This document shows, in pieces, positions 10,095 through 21,285 of a DNA stretch of 64,000 nucleotides. Below the pieces are notes generated by a model. That model had not been told where the DNA came from, searched no databases, and worked only from the letters and a program-made list of their open reading frames with translations. The translations under genes and the position numbers were made by a program. The stretch's first letter is position 1. The number at the start of each line of letters is the position of its first letter. This DNA comes from Diploptera punctata (lineage: Eukaryota; Arthropoda; Insecta; Blattodea; Blaberidae), in NCBI GenBank assembly GCA_030220185.1, contig JASPKZ010003844.1, forward strand, positions 6,052,501-6,116,500, in the 5' to 3' direction.

Positions 10095-10705
10095 TATAAT
10101 AAATTTTGGGAATTTTCACATTATGAGGTTTTCTTAATAAGAATCAAATGAATCATGATTTCTTCTTACCTCATACATCTATGTTTTTTAACACAGAACT
10201 AGTCATGAAAACGACTGAAGATGGAAAATATGTTTTTTTCCGATACTGCAGTTCTGTGTTAAAAAAACATAGATATAATTATGAGGTAAGAAGAATTCAC
10301 GATTCATTTGATTCTTACCTTGTGACTATAAGTTATTCTCAAAGATCAAAGAACTTCTATGAGGCATTAAATTTCAATGAAGAGTTGATATCCAGAAAGC
10401 TCTAGATCAATCAGTTAAGGGAGTTATCCAGAAATGGTGCTGCAAATGGAGTATGCCATATCCAAGGATTTGGCACAATATAGTTGACTCGACAAGAGAC
10501 TATAAAATGAAGTTCATAATGTCAAAAGTAATCTAAATAATTTTTTGTGATGTTATAGCAGTGTTGCCATTACTTATCGAATGTCAGTAAATAAGGTGAG
10601 TCTGTTACATCTTACCTCATAAAAAGTTGAATTCTTATTGGGCATGCTTCAATACCGTAAATTAAATATGGGAAATAACAGTATGAGGTTTTCAAGTTGT
10701 TCTTC

Positions 10706-10945
10706 TTTGGCTTTCCCCCACTTACAGGTTTGCCTTCTTCAGTTTCCATTTGTTCTATCATTCCAATCTCCTTCCAAATTTCTATTAGCCATTATAGTTC
10801 TGACATAGTTTTTCCATTTCCATCTTGGTCTGCCACATTTATTTCTTCCAGGGGGTGACCATGGTATATATTTTTTACCATCTTTCATTTTCCATTCTTT
10901 GTACGTGGTCATACCATTTAAGAGTTTAGTTTCAGTCCTCTTAAT
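10706..10945 (-). pseudogene. LINE C-terminal fragment
   Basis: Minus strand reads KKYIPWSPPGRNKCGRPRWK followed by WKNYVRTIMANRNLEGDW. The G-R-P-R-x-x-W motif and W-x-x-R ending are typical of LINE C-termini. It may be the 3' end of the same family as 10950-12320, on the opposite strand. Confidence 0.55.
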
Positions 10946-10949
10946 TTAA

Positions 10950-12320
10950 ATTTAAATAAATCTGCAGTAGAAATGTATGATCAATTTAAGGAAAGCATAC
11001 GTTCAGCAGCTTTAGAAGCACTTGGGACAGAAAATCTATAATTAATAAAAAATTGTGGTTAATCAAGATGTTAAAAAATTAGAAGAAAAAAAAAGAAAGC
11101 ACTGATGAAATGGTTATCAGATCACTCAACATCATCTCAAAATGAATAATATGTCACCTTAAAACATAAGACAAAGGCAGAAGTGAGAAGAGCAAAAAGT
11201 ACTGGAATAATATATGCTTGAATATAGATAATTTGATTGGATATGCTAGATCCAAAGAATCTTGGAAAACATTACAAATGTAAGGAAATCAGAAAGAAAG
11301 AAGATTAATATTCAGTTAATAAGACCTTCAGAATGGATGCAACACTGTAAAGGTTACTTCAAGAAAATAGAAATAAGTTTCAACTTCAACATATGGATGT
11401 AGAATATAAATTTGACACTCCAGGGATAACAGAAGATGAAGTAAAAAGAGCTTTGAAAGAGGCAAAAAATGGGAGAGCATTAGGACCAGGAAATATTCAG
11501 ACCGAATTCATAAAACATGGAGGAGATATTTTAGTAATTTTTTAACAAAACTTTTTAATAAAATTTAAATTGGAGACAATATCCGAGAAGACTGGAATTT
11601 ATTGTATATTACTCCTATTTTTAAAAAAGATGATAAAAACATGTGTTCCAATTATAGAAGTATAAGTGTTTTACCTTCAACAGCTAGGATTTTTAGTAAA
11701 ATTTTTAACTCAAGGAGATAAAAGATAACTTAAGAGAAGAAAAATGTGCATTCCGGAGTGGAAGATCATGTATTGATAATATTTTCTGTATTATACAATT
11801 AAAAGAGAAAATCTTAGCAAAAAATAAAGAACTACATATGACCTTTATTTACTTACAGATGGCATATGATAGTATACCTCGACAATTGTTATGGATGGCA
11901 ATGAGAAATATAATATAATGGATTAATATTGTTGGAGGATCTATAGTAATACAAAAGGTAAAATAAAAATACAGAATAAATAAACAGAGGAATTCACAAT
12001 GAATAAAGGCCTTAAGGAGGGATACAGTTTTTCGCCAATTCTTTTTAACATTTATCTAGACCAGGCTCTTAATTTATGGTATAAAAAATGTTTTGAAATC
12101 GCTATTTCTGTAGGAGAAAAAATACTACATTCATTATTGTTTGCAGGGGATGAAGATGATATGGTTTTCAAGTTAGTAACTAATAAAAAAGTGAGTTTAT
12201 TTCATCTCAAACTTCATGTTCTTCAAGCGTGGTACCACAGAAAATTACTTATACTACAATGGCGTAACAGCCCATTGTTGAGCATCAGCCTATCCTTTGT
12301 TAAGAATTACTAGACCAAGT
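10950..12320 (+). pseudogene. Degenerate LINE reverse transcriptase
   Basis: Forward-strand pieces in the right order: GRALGPGNIQTEFIK (finger region), NYRSISVLPSTARIF, then SCIDNIFCIIQLKEK and AYDSIPRQLLW, GLKEGYSFSPILFNIYLDQ (11999 on), and FAGDEDD in place of the catalytic (F/Y)ADD box near 12142. Many stops and frameshifts. It is a non-LTR retrotransposon; the clade cannot be settled by eye. The 3' part (12066-12330) is repeated in inverted orientation at 13316-13595. Confidence 0.7.
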
Positions 12321-13163
12321 TAATTTAGTTATGCTTAAGACATTTAGTCTGTACATTCTTACCTCTTATGGTTGTTTTTGTTGAACATATGTTTCAAGGC
12401 TTCTGAGTCCATCAAAAGTCTTATTCATTAAACAAACCTCTTAATGTTACTCCCTATTGTATTTTAAAATTAGTTACGGTTCTTTGCTCACAAATGTCAT
12501 GAATGGTATGCAGTCAACATACCAACCCAATAAGACATCTAGCAGGCAACTGAATTATTACTAGGATGTTGAACTTTGTGATCAAACCTTGCTCACCAGG
12601 AATTTCAAAATTCATGGATCTAAATTTGCTCTTCTGAATGTATATCTTTTCCCAAACTTTCAAATCCAAGAGTTTTTCCAAATGTTTCAAAATTTTAGCT
12701 TCTTTTTCAATTTAAATGACTTTGTAGCAAACTATGAGCTGCAATTGCTGATTTTTAAATTTCACCATTTAATATTTCTAAAGCATTTTTTTATGCAAGC
12801 GTTTAAATTCCTTTTTGTTTTTCTTATGTATACTTTATTGTAGTTTCTACAACTAACTTGATAATTCCAGGTTTTTACTATCTGAGGTATTAACTTTCTT
12901 ATTGTTATTAGTAGATTACCCAGGCTAAATTTATTTATCAGTGCAAATGTGATATTGAATTTCTTAAAATGTGTTGTATATTCCAGAATGGTAAGCAATT
13001 TCCTTCAAACTCAGGACCCATGGCTTAAAATCCCTCCCAGAGGACTTGCTCCTTGAATTTTTCCATACTAAAAAAATACATAGACCCTGGCCGGGTTTGA
13101 ATGCACGACTCTCAGGACCAGAGGCAAGGAACATAACCACTATCCCACTGTGATCAATTTTCT
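12255..13163 (-). repeat. SINE family A, interrupted
   Basis: The minus strand carries the SINE A head with box B (GGGTTTGAATGCACG region) at 13005-13163 and its 3' half at 12255-12340 and 12475-12570. Two Penelope pieces lie inside (12340-12475 and 12585-12998). The central SINE segment is missing here but occurs on the other strand from 13168, so the locus was rearranged, not just interrupted. Confidence 0.55.
12585..12998 (-). pseudogene. Penelope-like GIY-YIG endonuclease fragment
   Basis: Minus strand: WNYQVSCRNYNKVYIRKTKR, the GIY-YIG motif with two substitutions (GIY reads WNY, YIGKT reads YIRKT), followed by RNLNACIKKCFRNIK. The downstream part to 12600 continues the domain out of frame. 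The altered motif residues argue against activity. Confidence 0.65.
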
Positions 13164-13167
13164 GCCT

Positions 13168-13595
13168 TGTAAAAGATCCTTAAGCCTGAAGAAAGAGGCT
13201 TCTATACAAAATTTACCGACTTCATCGTCCTAGTAATAATTCAGTTGCTTGCTATATATCTTATTGGATTGGTATGTTGACCGCATACCATTCATGACAT
13301 CTGTGGGCAAATAAGCATAACTAAATTAACTTGGTCTAGTAACTCCTAACAAAGGAGAGGCTGAGGCTCAACAATGGGCTATTATGACATTGTAGTATAA
13401 GTCATTTTCTGCGGTACCATGCTTGAAGAACATGAAGTTTGAGGTGAGATACAACTCACTCTTTACTAGTTATTAACTTGAAAACCATAACATCTTCATC
13501 CCCTGCAAAAATTATTTTATCGTCTGCAAACAATAATGAATGTATTTTTTCTCTTATAGGAATAGTCATTTCAGAACATTTTTATACCATAAATT
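13168..13595. repeat. Inverted copy of SINE A plus LINE fragment
   Basis: 13168-13390 is the body of SINE A in plus orientation. 13430-13595 is the reverse complement of the LINE text at 12066-12200. Together they form the right arm of a large imperfect palindrome whose left arm is 12066-12570. Confidence 0.65.
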
Positions 13596-13635
13596 AAGAG
13601 AGAGAGAGAGAGCGCGCGCGAGAGAGAGAGAGAGA

Positions 13636-13672
<37 letters not shown>

Positions 13673-13673
13673 A
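13596..13673. repeat. GA/GC dinucleotide microsatellite
   Basis: Alternating GA and GC runs. It lies exactly at the end of the inverted LINE segment. Confidence 0.9.
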
Positions 13674-13745
13674 AATGTTAAAAAGAATGGGCGACAAACT
13701 GCATGATAAAATCAAATGTTTCCTACCTCTCCTCATATAATTCTT

Positions 13746-13796
13746 CTAAGTAGATCGCGATTTCGAGACCATAATGGTCTCATCTTCAGTACAATC
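13746..13796 (-). ncRNA. Hammerhead ribozyme motif, second copy
   Basis: Minus strand: stem I strand TTGTA, CTGAAGA (13783-13789), stem II GAGACC/GGTCTC, GAAAT (13760-13764), CGCG, ATC (13753-13755), stem I partner TACTT. Relative to the copy at 4792-4842, GAAAC...GTC has become GAAAT...ATC, a C-G to U-A change that keeps the stem III closing pair, and stem II differs in sequence but still pairs. Confidence 0.65.
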
Positions 13797-13977
13797 TTGG
13801 CGACTGATGTCATGTGGATCGGAAGAAATACTTCTAGCCTCTGTTGGTGGACCAGTGAACCTCTGGATCAGGTCAGGATTTGCGGGAATTTCGAAGTTCA
13901 TAAGTTTTCTTTTGTTTTTCTGAATGTGGATTTTTTCCCAAACCGTGAGTTCATTTTATTTATCTGTTTGTTTAATT

Positions 13978-14616
13978 AAGGCTCGTTTTCATTTTGACAA
14001 GATCCAGGCTCATGTTGCGTGTCATTGTTTCTACTGTTTCCAATTTCCTGCGGCATCTGCAACATTAGTATAGAGGACTGCAAGACCATACTTTCAGATT
14101 ATACAGTGAATCAGATACAGTGCTGTCCAGTGTTTCTTGAGGTTAAAATATTTTAATAATATGGGCAACTCTTGTGGTAATGGCAGGCGCGTACTATGAA
14201 CTTCTAGAAAAAGGCGAAAACGACCGAGATGATGGATTAGAAGTTTTCTAGCGAAAACACATTCGGAAGAAGCCTACAACTCGTTGATGAGAGACTTGCG
14301 TCTCCAAAATGGTTAAGAGAAACAACAGCTCTGACACCACTGAAATACCACAAACAAGAGAGCATGTTTGAACTTATACTCGCAGCGCAGGGTCTGGAAG
14401 ACAGCTAATATAGACTGTACTGCGCATGTATTTTGAACATGTTGCAGTCTGTTTCCATTTTCTGTGGCACATGTTGACCGCCGCAGTTGCTTGGCACATT
14501 TTTGTCCCAGGCACTTGTGCCGCAACATGATGCATACTGTTTCCATTTCAACAAATTTCGGGCACATGATGCTGAACATGTTGTGGGACAAATTTGTAGT
14601 AATGGAAACGAGCCTT
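13978..14616. mobile_element. PIF/Harbinger-like element inserted in the Penelope copy
   Basis: Terminal inverted repeats AAGGCTCGTTTTCATT and AATGGAAACGAGCCTT. If the outer A is counted as flank, the 3-bp target is TTA/TGA, close to the TWA target of Harbinger elements. The interior plus strand around 14205-14275 reads WIRSFLAKTHSEEAYNSLMR, resembling the N-terminus of HARBI1-type transposases. The rest of the transposase is absent, so it is non-autonomous. Confidence 0.65.
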
Positions 14617-14787
14617 GAGACTGACTTTTGATTCAATTTGATGTTTTTCTGACCAATCATGAGCAGCCACTGCCGACTTTTCCAATTACCCATTTTTGAC
14701 ATTCCTAAGGTGTTCCTTTATTCTGGTTTACAAATTTCTTTTTGTTTTCCTATGTAAATTTTATCACAATCCCTGCATTTGATCTGA

Positions 14788-15541
14788 CTATTTAACTCAT
14801 GCCCCAAATGGGAGTCAGTGACCAATCACATTTCAATGATTTTTTATTTACAACCAATCACAGTGGTGTTTCGCCTAAAATTTACCAACTAAAGTTTATC
14901 ATAATAAAGAAAGCACCTCCTTTTTAACATTCTGAATAGGTCATAACATTATTTTGCAGTGACTGGTCCCTCAAGAAGTACGGCTAACATTGTATATATA
15001 GTGCATGAATGTCAGCAGAAAGCGCATGCGATATATAATATGAAAAGATCTGTAACAATTGATTATGCCACAAAAAAAAACACTGTTTGCACTTTCTTAA
15101 ACGAATTATTTTCCAGGAAATGTCGTTACGGAAAAATATAATTGACATATTTACATCATAGGACATCAAATTAATTAATACCTTTAACGTTGGTTATACA
15201 TTTCTCCACTAGGATGCATTCTTACAATATTGCGATCCTTTGACAATAGGCTAAATAATATTACGATCTGATTGCAGTGATGAACAGAGGAAGGAAATGA
15301 AGCGTACCAATCGTTTCTCATTTGTTTTCAAACATCGCCGTTTACATTAAATATATAAATATTTTAAAATAACTATAGTTAATTAATGATTTGCGAGTAA
15401 ACAGTTTAATTTTATTCGTTAAATAGTCCTAACAAATGCCACTCTTGATTTCCAAATTCTGTAGATAAATTCACTCCTCACTTCGTGCGTCATGAATTTA
15501 TCGATAATTTGGAAATCACTCGTGGCATTACTTATGATAAA
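14788..15541. repeat. Dispersed repeat B (copy 1)
   Basis: About 750 bp shared with 29488-30111: GACTATTTAACTCATGCC at the start, AATAAAGAAAGC near the first third, and CGTTTACATTAAATATATAA before the palindrome at 15436-15528. No coding potential. Class unknown. Confidence 0.75.
15436..15528. repeat. Palindrome type B
   Basis: A 93-bp near-perfect hairpin: ATGCCACTC...GATAAATTCAC on one side, GTGAATTTATCGATA...GTGGCAT on the other, with a CTCACTTCGTG tip. Conserved in the copy at 30006-30098, including the tip. Confidence 0.75.
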
Positions 15542-15913
15542 TTTCTGATTTGTTTTCTTCTTCAAATCTTTTATTTTTATTGGTTTTGATTATCCTATTA
15601 AGGCTGTATTCGTTCTTGGTGCCAATCTTATATTAAACATTTTTTGAAACTTATAGTGTTTCAATGGATTTTATTTTTTTTCTGTTTCTTTTATAGATGT
15701 GCTTTCATTAATTAATTTTCGTCTTTTAAATGTATTTATTTTCTTGTATACCATATTATCTTCATAACCGTTATCTATTGCAACATTACTTGTGTATTCT
15801 TTTTCTTTTTCATAATTTTCTTTGCTCATAGGTATAAACTGCATCCCTGCATAAGGCCTTTATTCACTGTGAATTTCTTTGTTTATTCATTAAGCCACTT
15901 GTTTTACTTTTTT
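15542..15913 (-). other. Possible LINE remnant
   Basis: Near 15846-15892 the minus strand (AATTCACAGTGAATAAAGGC) matches 11990-12010 of the degenerate reverse transcriptase, so this is probably an inverted scrap of the same family. The rest is too decayed to read. Confidence 0.3.
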
Positions 15914-16330
15914 ACTACAAAGGGTGAAGGGCTTGAGCATTAAAACTCTCTTATAGCCTATAACCTTTCCGGGAAAATCCTGAACATTTTGCAAAAAGCC
16001 CCATCACAATGGGCAGTGCACGCTTGTCCGGGAATATACTTATCCCTATCTTCTTGGTATCAATGAAAGACAAAAATGGCTATTATGAGTTATCCGTAAA
16101 AGATAAACATATGCTGTCGCGGACTTTTTTGTAGAGTTTTTTGAGATATTCAATTATGTGTAAATTAATTTTGTGTATTTGTTATGCTTTAGGCAGCGTA
16201 AGCCATTTAAACGTTAAAAGGATTATTTTTCACTACAAAGGGTGTAGGAGTTGAGTATCACAACTCTCTTATAGCCTATGTTCATCCCGGGAATCTCCTG
16301 AACATTTTGCAAAAAAAAACCCCATCACAA
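15914..16330. repeat. Direct repeat pair of unknown class
   Basis: A unit of about 100 bp (CTACAAAGGGTG, AACTCTCTTATAGCCTAT, CCTGAACATTTTGCAAAAA, CCCCATCACAAT) occurs at 15914-16012 and 16233-16330, same orientation, about 320 bp apart. Neither unit is protein-like. Confidence 0.6.
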
Positions 16331-16519
16331 TCGAATCAACGGTATGGCCGCGCATAAAGCACAAACAAATATTTATTTTTATATATATTAGATTGTATTG
16401 AAACTAGGAGCTATATTTTAACTACTAATAAAGTACAACTACACACACAGTTCGACTTCCCTTTTCGTTTGAGATTTTTTTTCAAATTACCGGTACGTTT
16501 TGTTTGAATTTTTCAATAT

Positions 16520-18055
16520 AATTTTAATAAGTTTTTTTTTTGTGCAGACTTGGTATATACAGGCCATTAAGGCGATTTTTTGTTATTGTAGAGCGGCACC
16601 ATGTCTTCACTCTTTTTAGGGTGCTAAAAGTGCGTTCAATCGACGCCATAGTACATGGTGGTAAATACAAGCATATTACAATTGCTTTTTTGATGGATGG
16701 GGAACAATCGCACTCGTCCACGATGTTAACAAAATCACCTTCTTTGTCCTTGTGATTTCGTTTCATCTACATACGGTGCCATAGTTCAATTTCGGTGAAC
16801 AACCCCTCGATTTTATAATACTCTGAAATTTTGTTCACCGTTGCTTGGACATCCTTCAGAGATGTTTTTAGCTTCTTAGGGTGCAACATTTGAAGTTAAA
16901 AAGTAGGACCTTCTTACTCTCCAAATCTGTCAGACAAAGCTGTGTAAAAGGAGTCCAAGTAGGGATTTAAGATGGCACCTTAAAGCAATCTTCGGGATTA
17001 CATTATGGATAACTCGACGTGTCTGCTTATTGGATATTCTTGATAGTGTGATTTCCACACCTAACTCAGAAGTAATAGTCTCCATCTCTTTCATGATCCC
17101 TTCGGAGAGGTCATAATATTTTTTTGCGATGATCTACTACCAAGCTTTTAATGCTTTCAATATGAGCCATGCATTTAATTAAATCTGTGGCTACGTTTGC
17201 ACGTTTGCAGCGAATTAACGACAGGTTCCAAATAACTAGAATATTTTGCAATCTGGCACAAACATAAGATGAAAGTTCTTCTACTTACAACTAATCAGCT
17301 TGTTTTCGGTTTGGTGAGTTTCCTTCTATGGCAATCAATTTCAGGCCGTTCATCAATTCCAAAAAGTGTTTCTTAAATATCCCAATAATTTTATATTTTT
17401 GCGACCAACGTGTTTCGCAGAGCATGGGGATTCTTGGGACGTGCTGTCTTCTCAAGGGCGACTCTCGAAAAAAAGTTTATAATATCCTTAATTGTAGCCA
17501 TCGTCTTTCTCACCTCGGGCACACTATTCAAATCATTTACCACAAGATTGATTTTGTGGTTCGCTCATTCGAAGTAAATACATTTAAGAAAAAAAAAGTA
17601 GCGCAGACGTTTCTGGACCCCGTTATCTTTTCCTGCCATTATTGAGCAGCCGTCATAGTCTTGGCCGACACATTTGTACGGGTCAATGTCTATCTTTTTG
17701 AAAACAAAGTTCAATTTCTGCAGCAATTGATTGGGCGTCCATTCTTTTCAGTTCAACAAGTTTCTACAAGCGTCTAGGCGTCGAAAAATAAACTCAGGTA
17801 CTCAGTTGAAATTCGAGAAATGAATCCTGCGTTCGTCGTTCATAATAGAGGTCTAGAATTTTCTGGCGTCGCTTATGTCCACTAGGACAGGTACTTGATA
17901 AATCGAAATAGGCTATCACACCGATTGTTTATTTATTTTTAACATTTTATACCTACTTTCGGATAGAAGAAAATCTTATTCTATCTAGTATTAATTAGTC
18001 GAAAATCAAAGGGGGTGCAACCGCACCCCCATGCACCCATCTCGCCATGCCCATG
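16520..18055 (-). pseudogene. hAT-type transposase, degenerate
   Basis: The minus strand ends with the hAT C-terminal dimerisation motif: LPPCTMASIERTFSTLKRVK then WCRSTITKNRLNGL (16524-16766). Upstream, near 17630-17700, DIDPYKCVGQDYDGCSIMAG matches the C-x-GQ-x-YDGA-x-MSG segment of hAT transposases of the ZMYM/DUF4371 kind. Many stops lie between. The GC-rich hairpin GGGGGTGCAACCGCACCCCC at 18011-18030 and following CATGCCCATGG fit the 5' end of such elements. Confidence 0.75.
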
Positions 18056-18284
18056 GCTAACGATACTTTTATACATGTATCTGTCCCGGACCGTGATTTT
18101 TTCATAAGCGATGCTATATTTTCCCGCACAATGAGTGCAATGAGCCAACAACGTCATCCATATTTGTCGGATTTGTATTCAAATTATGCCTGCCAAACTA
18201 AGGTATGATATAATATAATAACATTATTGCACAATATATTGAAATAAATTAAAACAATATAAAATCTCAAATATACACAAAATT

Positions 18285-21200
18285 GTGGCAACAAAGTATG
18301 CAGCAGACCTTTCCTCACTCTCATATCCTTCCATTGTTGCCTATCGTTCCATAAACTCTCATCTTCAGAAAATTTTCGGTTATTTCCACACTAATATAAT
18401 AATTGTCCTTCTCCTCAGGGGTCCCCATCTAGGGGATATGTGGATGGCGACCACAAGGTGCCCAAGCTGAGCAAAACATTGCTTCCACTTACTTGTGTTT
18501 TGCTCCTTACTTTTATCGTTATACACTTTACTATCCAACCTCCCTTGGTTGAACTCTTGTTTATTTCCGACCCTGGCAATCGAGGCCTAAGGGATCTTTT
18601 CATTCTTCTCTTACTAAATACTTATATCGCTGAACTGTCAAGGGGACCAATAACACCTTCTAAGTGGCAATTAGAAGAAATGGTAGGTAGAGTTGATGCA
18701 CAATTTTCCCTAGTTCCGATGGACCCGTTGACCAACAACAGGTGCGGTTCTTCAAGAAAATTGGGGGTTGAGTATGGATGATGCAATCGCCAAATCATAA
18801 AAATATGGTTGGTGTCTATTGTAAACGATTGAAAAATTCCTCATGAAATATTATGATTATGCTTCTCAAAGCAAAGCATGCCGGAGTAATAATCCCCCGA
18901 TGGGATCTCCAGGAGGAGACTGTTATGGTTAATTTGAAAATTTTATCTTGGAATGCCAATGGTTTTAGCCAGGATAAAAAAAACTGAACAGCTGTATTAC
19001 ACAAAAAAAAAAGACATTGATAAATTTGGTATCTGAGAAGCTAATATATCTGAAGATCAAATGCATAAAGGGCTGTAGTATATATTTACTCCCAAAAAAG
19101 TAGATAAATAGCAAGTGGAATTATTGTTGGAGTATAAACAAATTTACGCCAACATTTAAAATTGATCCTCGAGGTAGCGTGCTGCCTTGTCACACAGCGG
19201 GCCCGGGTTCGATTCCCGGTTGGGACAGGCTCCTGGGTGAGGTTTTTTTCGGGGTTTTTCCTCGCCTGTAAGACAAATGTCAGGAAGCTTACGGCCCAAC
19301 GGTCCCCGAAAATCATCCGGCCATCATTATCATCCTTCATCGGTGTGGAAAGCAACGGGAAGCTACCACACCTATAATTCCCTAGTAAAGCTGCAAAGCA
19401 TAGCATGAAAATGCTATAATTGCAGTGAAAGACCTGCCCTCGGGCAGAATTACTATGGATGGATTTAAAATTGAACAGAAAATGAATGAGACAGACAAAT
19501 TATAAATTTCAAAAGTAGACATTTGAATAACAAAGAACATTTTAAAGTCTATTTTGTATATAATGCCACAAAAAACAAAATTGATCTGGATTTCTTAGAA
19601 ATTACAAATAAAACCGTTAAGTAAGTGGAGATTTAAGTGGTCATTCAAAATTATGGGGATATTCTAATTCAATCCAACAGGCAGAGTAATAGAATTATTA
19701 CAAACCAATAGATTAGAAATATTATTCACAAATGATCAATCTGGAACTTATATACATTACACAGGTTCTATTGCTAATCCAGACCAAGCATTGGTATCTT
19801 CTGATATAGTAGAGAGAAAAAAAAAATATCCTTCAGTTCAGATCACAGAGCATATTATTGAACATAAATTCCAATAAAAAACAAACCAAAGCATAAATTA
19901 AATGCTCTTGGAACTTCAAAAAGGCAAATTGGAAGGGTTATAGAGAAGAATTAGAAGAAATACTACCAGATGTAATAAAAACAAATTTCAGTTCTGCTGA
20001 TAATGTTAACAAAATATATAACAGTTTACTAAAAAAATATAACTAAAGGAAAAGTTAAAAAGTATGAACCATTCTGGTCAAACGAATTAGGAAAATTAAA
20101 AAAAATAGAAGAGACAAGAAAATTAGCTGAAATTAAAATAAGACCAAAATAGTACAATAGAGTGGAAAAAGGAAGCTGCATTATTTAAGAAAAACCTTGA
20201 TAAATGCCATATAATAATTTTGCTGAAAAAATAGATTATAGAAAATACAGCAATAAATCTTATAAATTCATATCATCAATACAGAAAGAAAATACTCTAA
20301 AACAACCGATGGAATATAAAAATAATAATTGATGAATAAAAAATAACAACTTTACATCTCACAAAATACCTACCTAAAGAATACAAAAAGAGAAATAAGA
20401 TTAACAAAATAGAAATTAAGAAAACTAACAGAATGAACGTTCTCTTCCAACATCTGTTGAAAGATTATTTCACAACCCCTTTACACAAATATAACTAGAT
20501 TAAGCAATTAAAGGAATCCCCAACAAGAAAACTCCTGGCTCTGATAAAATTCATCCTGAATTTTTGTAACAATTAGGGGCTAAAGCGAGAAAACCACTAT
20601 TGCAGTTTTATAACTTTGTATGTCAAACTTCAATCCCTGCAAATTGTAAAAAAGCTCTTATTATCCCAGTACTTAAACCATGAAAATCTACAAACATTTT
20701 CGACGATTACAGACCAATTTCCTTAACTAGCTATGTTGGGAAAATCATGAAAAAAAAATAGTTTTAGATAGATTAAACTGGTATTTGGGAAAAAAAAATT
20801 ATCATCATCATCTCAAGCAATATTTAGAAGAAACCATTCTAGAAATGAACAAGTCATCGTACTTAGCCAAGATATTAAAGAAGCATCCAACAACATCGAA
20901 GATACAATAGCAGTTTTTGCGAATATAAAGTCTGCGTACGATAATGTTTGGAGAAGTAAATTAATTAAAACTTCAAAATCTTGTCATCAAAGAAAACATG
21001 CTACGATGGATTTCTGAGTTTGCCACACAGAGATATTGTGCTACTAAGTATGGATCAGCATCTTCTAATATAAACAAAGTAACTTAGTAGTACCTCAAGG
21101 TGCTACATTAAGCACAACTTTGTTCAACACATATAAATAATTTACCAAAACAACTACAAAAACTTGGGGTTAAAACCGCTCTTTTTGCTGATTACTAAGT

Positions 21201-21285
21201 CATAGGGTATTCACAGAAAGCTGACAAAATACAAGATATAACTACTATAAAAAAGCATTTAAAGAGTTCCAACTATGGTGTAATA
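18285..21285 (+). mobile_element. Jockey-like LINE, degenerate
   Basis: A long leader (18285-18780) precedes a start resembling a LINE endonuclease: LKILSWNANGF followed by a disrupted endonuclease (18930-19100). After the SINE at 19166-19462 the reverse transcriptase follows in order: NKKTPGSDKIHPEF, DDYRPISLTSYVGKIM (20700), IKSAYDNVWRSKL (20925), VPQGATLSTTLFNTYINNLP (21090) and LFADY (21180) in place of FADD. There are frameshifts and stops throughout. It is a dead copy of a Jockey-group non-LTR retrotransposon. The A-rich interior at 19500-20470 is its degraded linker. Confidence 0.75.
19166..19462 (+). repeat. SINE family B
   Basis: tRNA-derived SINE: TAGCGTGCTGCCTTG and box B GGGTTCGATTCCCGG, then the family body (GTAAGACAAATGTCAGGAAG) and end (GAATTACTATGGATGG). 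Flanked by the 12-bp duplication ATTTAAAATTGA (19154-19165, 19463-19474). Inserted in the Jockey-like LINE and therefore younger than it. Confidence 0.9.

Larger units (their letters stand above)
8555..10318. mobile_element. Penelope-type fold-back inside the MITE
   Basis: Flanked by the 12-bp direct repeat CTTGTGACTATA (8543-8554 and 10319-10330), a target duplication of the size Penelope-like and other retro-insertions make. The inner arms (10127-10165 and 10280-10318) repeat the 79-309 fold-back, with AACACAGAA/TTCTGTGTT stem I strands and a CTGAAGA core whose GAAAC is changed to GATAC. Confidence 0.65.
8293..10586. mobile_element. Mariner/Tc1-type MITE, interrupted
   Basis: Terminal inverted repeats GGGCATTCGATAAGTAATGG (8293 on) and the complement ending near 10586, bordered by TA on both sides. 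Without the inner insertions it is about 520 bp and encodes nothing recognisable. Confidence 0.65.
8251..10705. mobile_element. Outermost Penelope-type fold-back, interrupted
   Basis: 8264-8290 (GGAAGTAACATTATGAGGTT) and, after the insertion, 10589-10690 (AAGGTGAG...CTTACCTCATAAAAAGTTGA, then GGAAATAACAGTATGAGGTT) match the uninterrupted sequence at 2803-2860. This marks a Penelope terminal unit into which the elements at 8293-10586 were inserted. Confidence 0.55.
13676..14786 (-). pseudogene. Penelope-like endonuclease 3' end, split by a DNA element
   Basis: 14617-14786 encodes IKCRDCDKIYIGKQK on the minus strand, the GIY-YIG domain. After the insertion at 13978-14616 the domain resumes at 13977 (LTVWEKIHIQKNK-like text) and runs into a terminal unit with an intact hammerhead core at 13746-13796. 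It is cut at its upstream side, where repeat B begins. Confidence 0.65.

Noticed and set aside
13540..13740. Arg/Glu-rich 66-codon frame
   Set aside because: Translation of the GA/GC microsatellite.
15914..16330. CRISPR-like spaced repeats
   Set aside because: Only two units, about 320 bp apart, and a eukaryotic context; simply a direct repeat pair.
18440..18781. 113-codon plus-strand frame as a host membrane protein
   Set aside because: It lies in the leader of the Jockey-like LINE, directly upstream of the endonuclease start, and has no splice or poly(A) support.
19086..19406. Open frames of 70-106 codons across SINE B copies (also 31118-31411, 34798-35037, 57382-57711, 61101-61313)
   Set aside because: They are translations of the tRNA-derived SINE in whichever frame is open; the same text appears wherever SINE B occurs.
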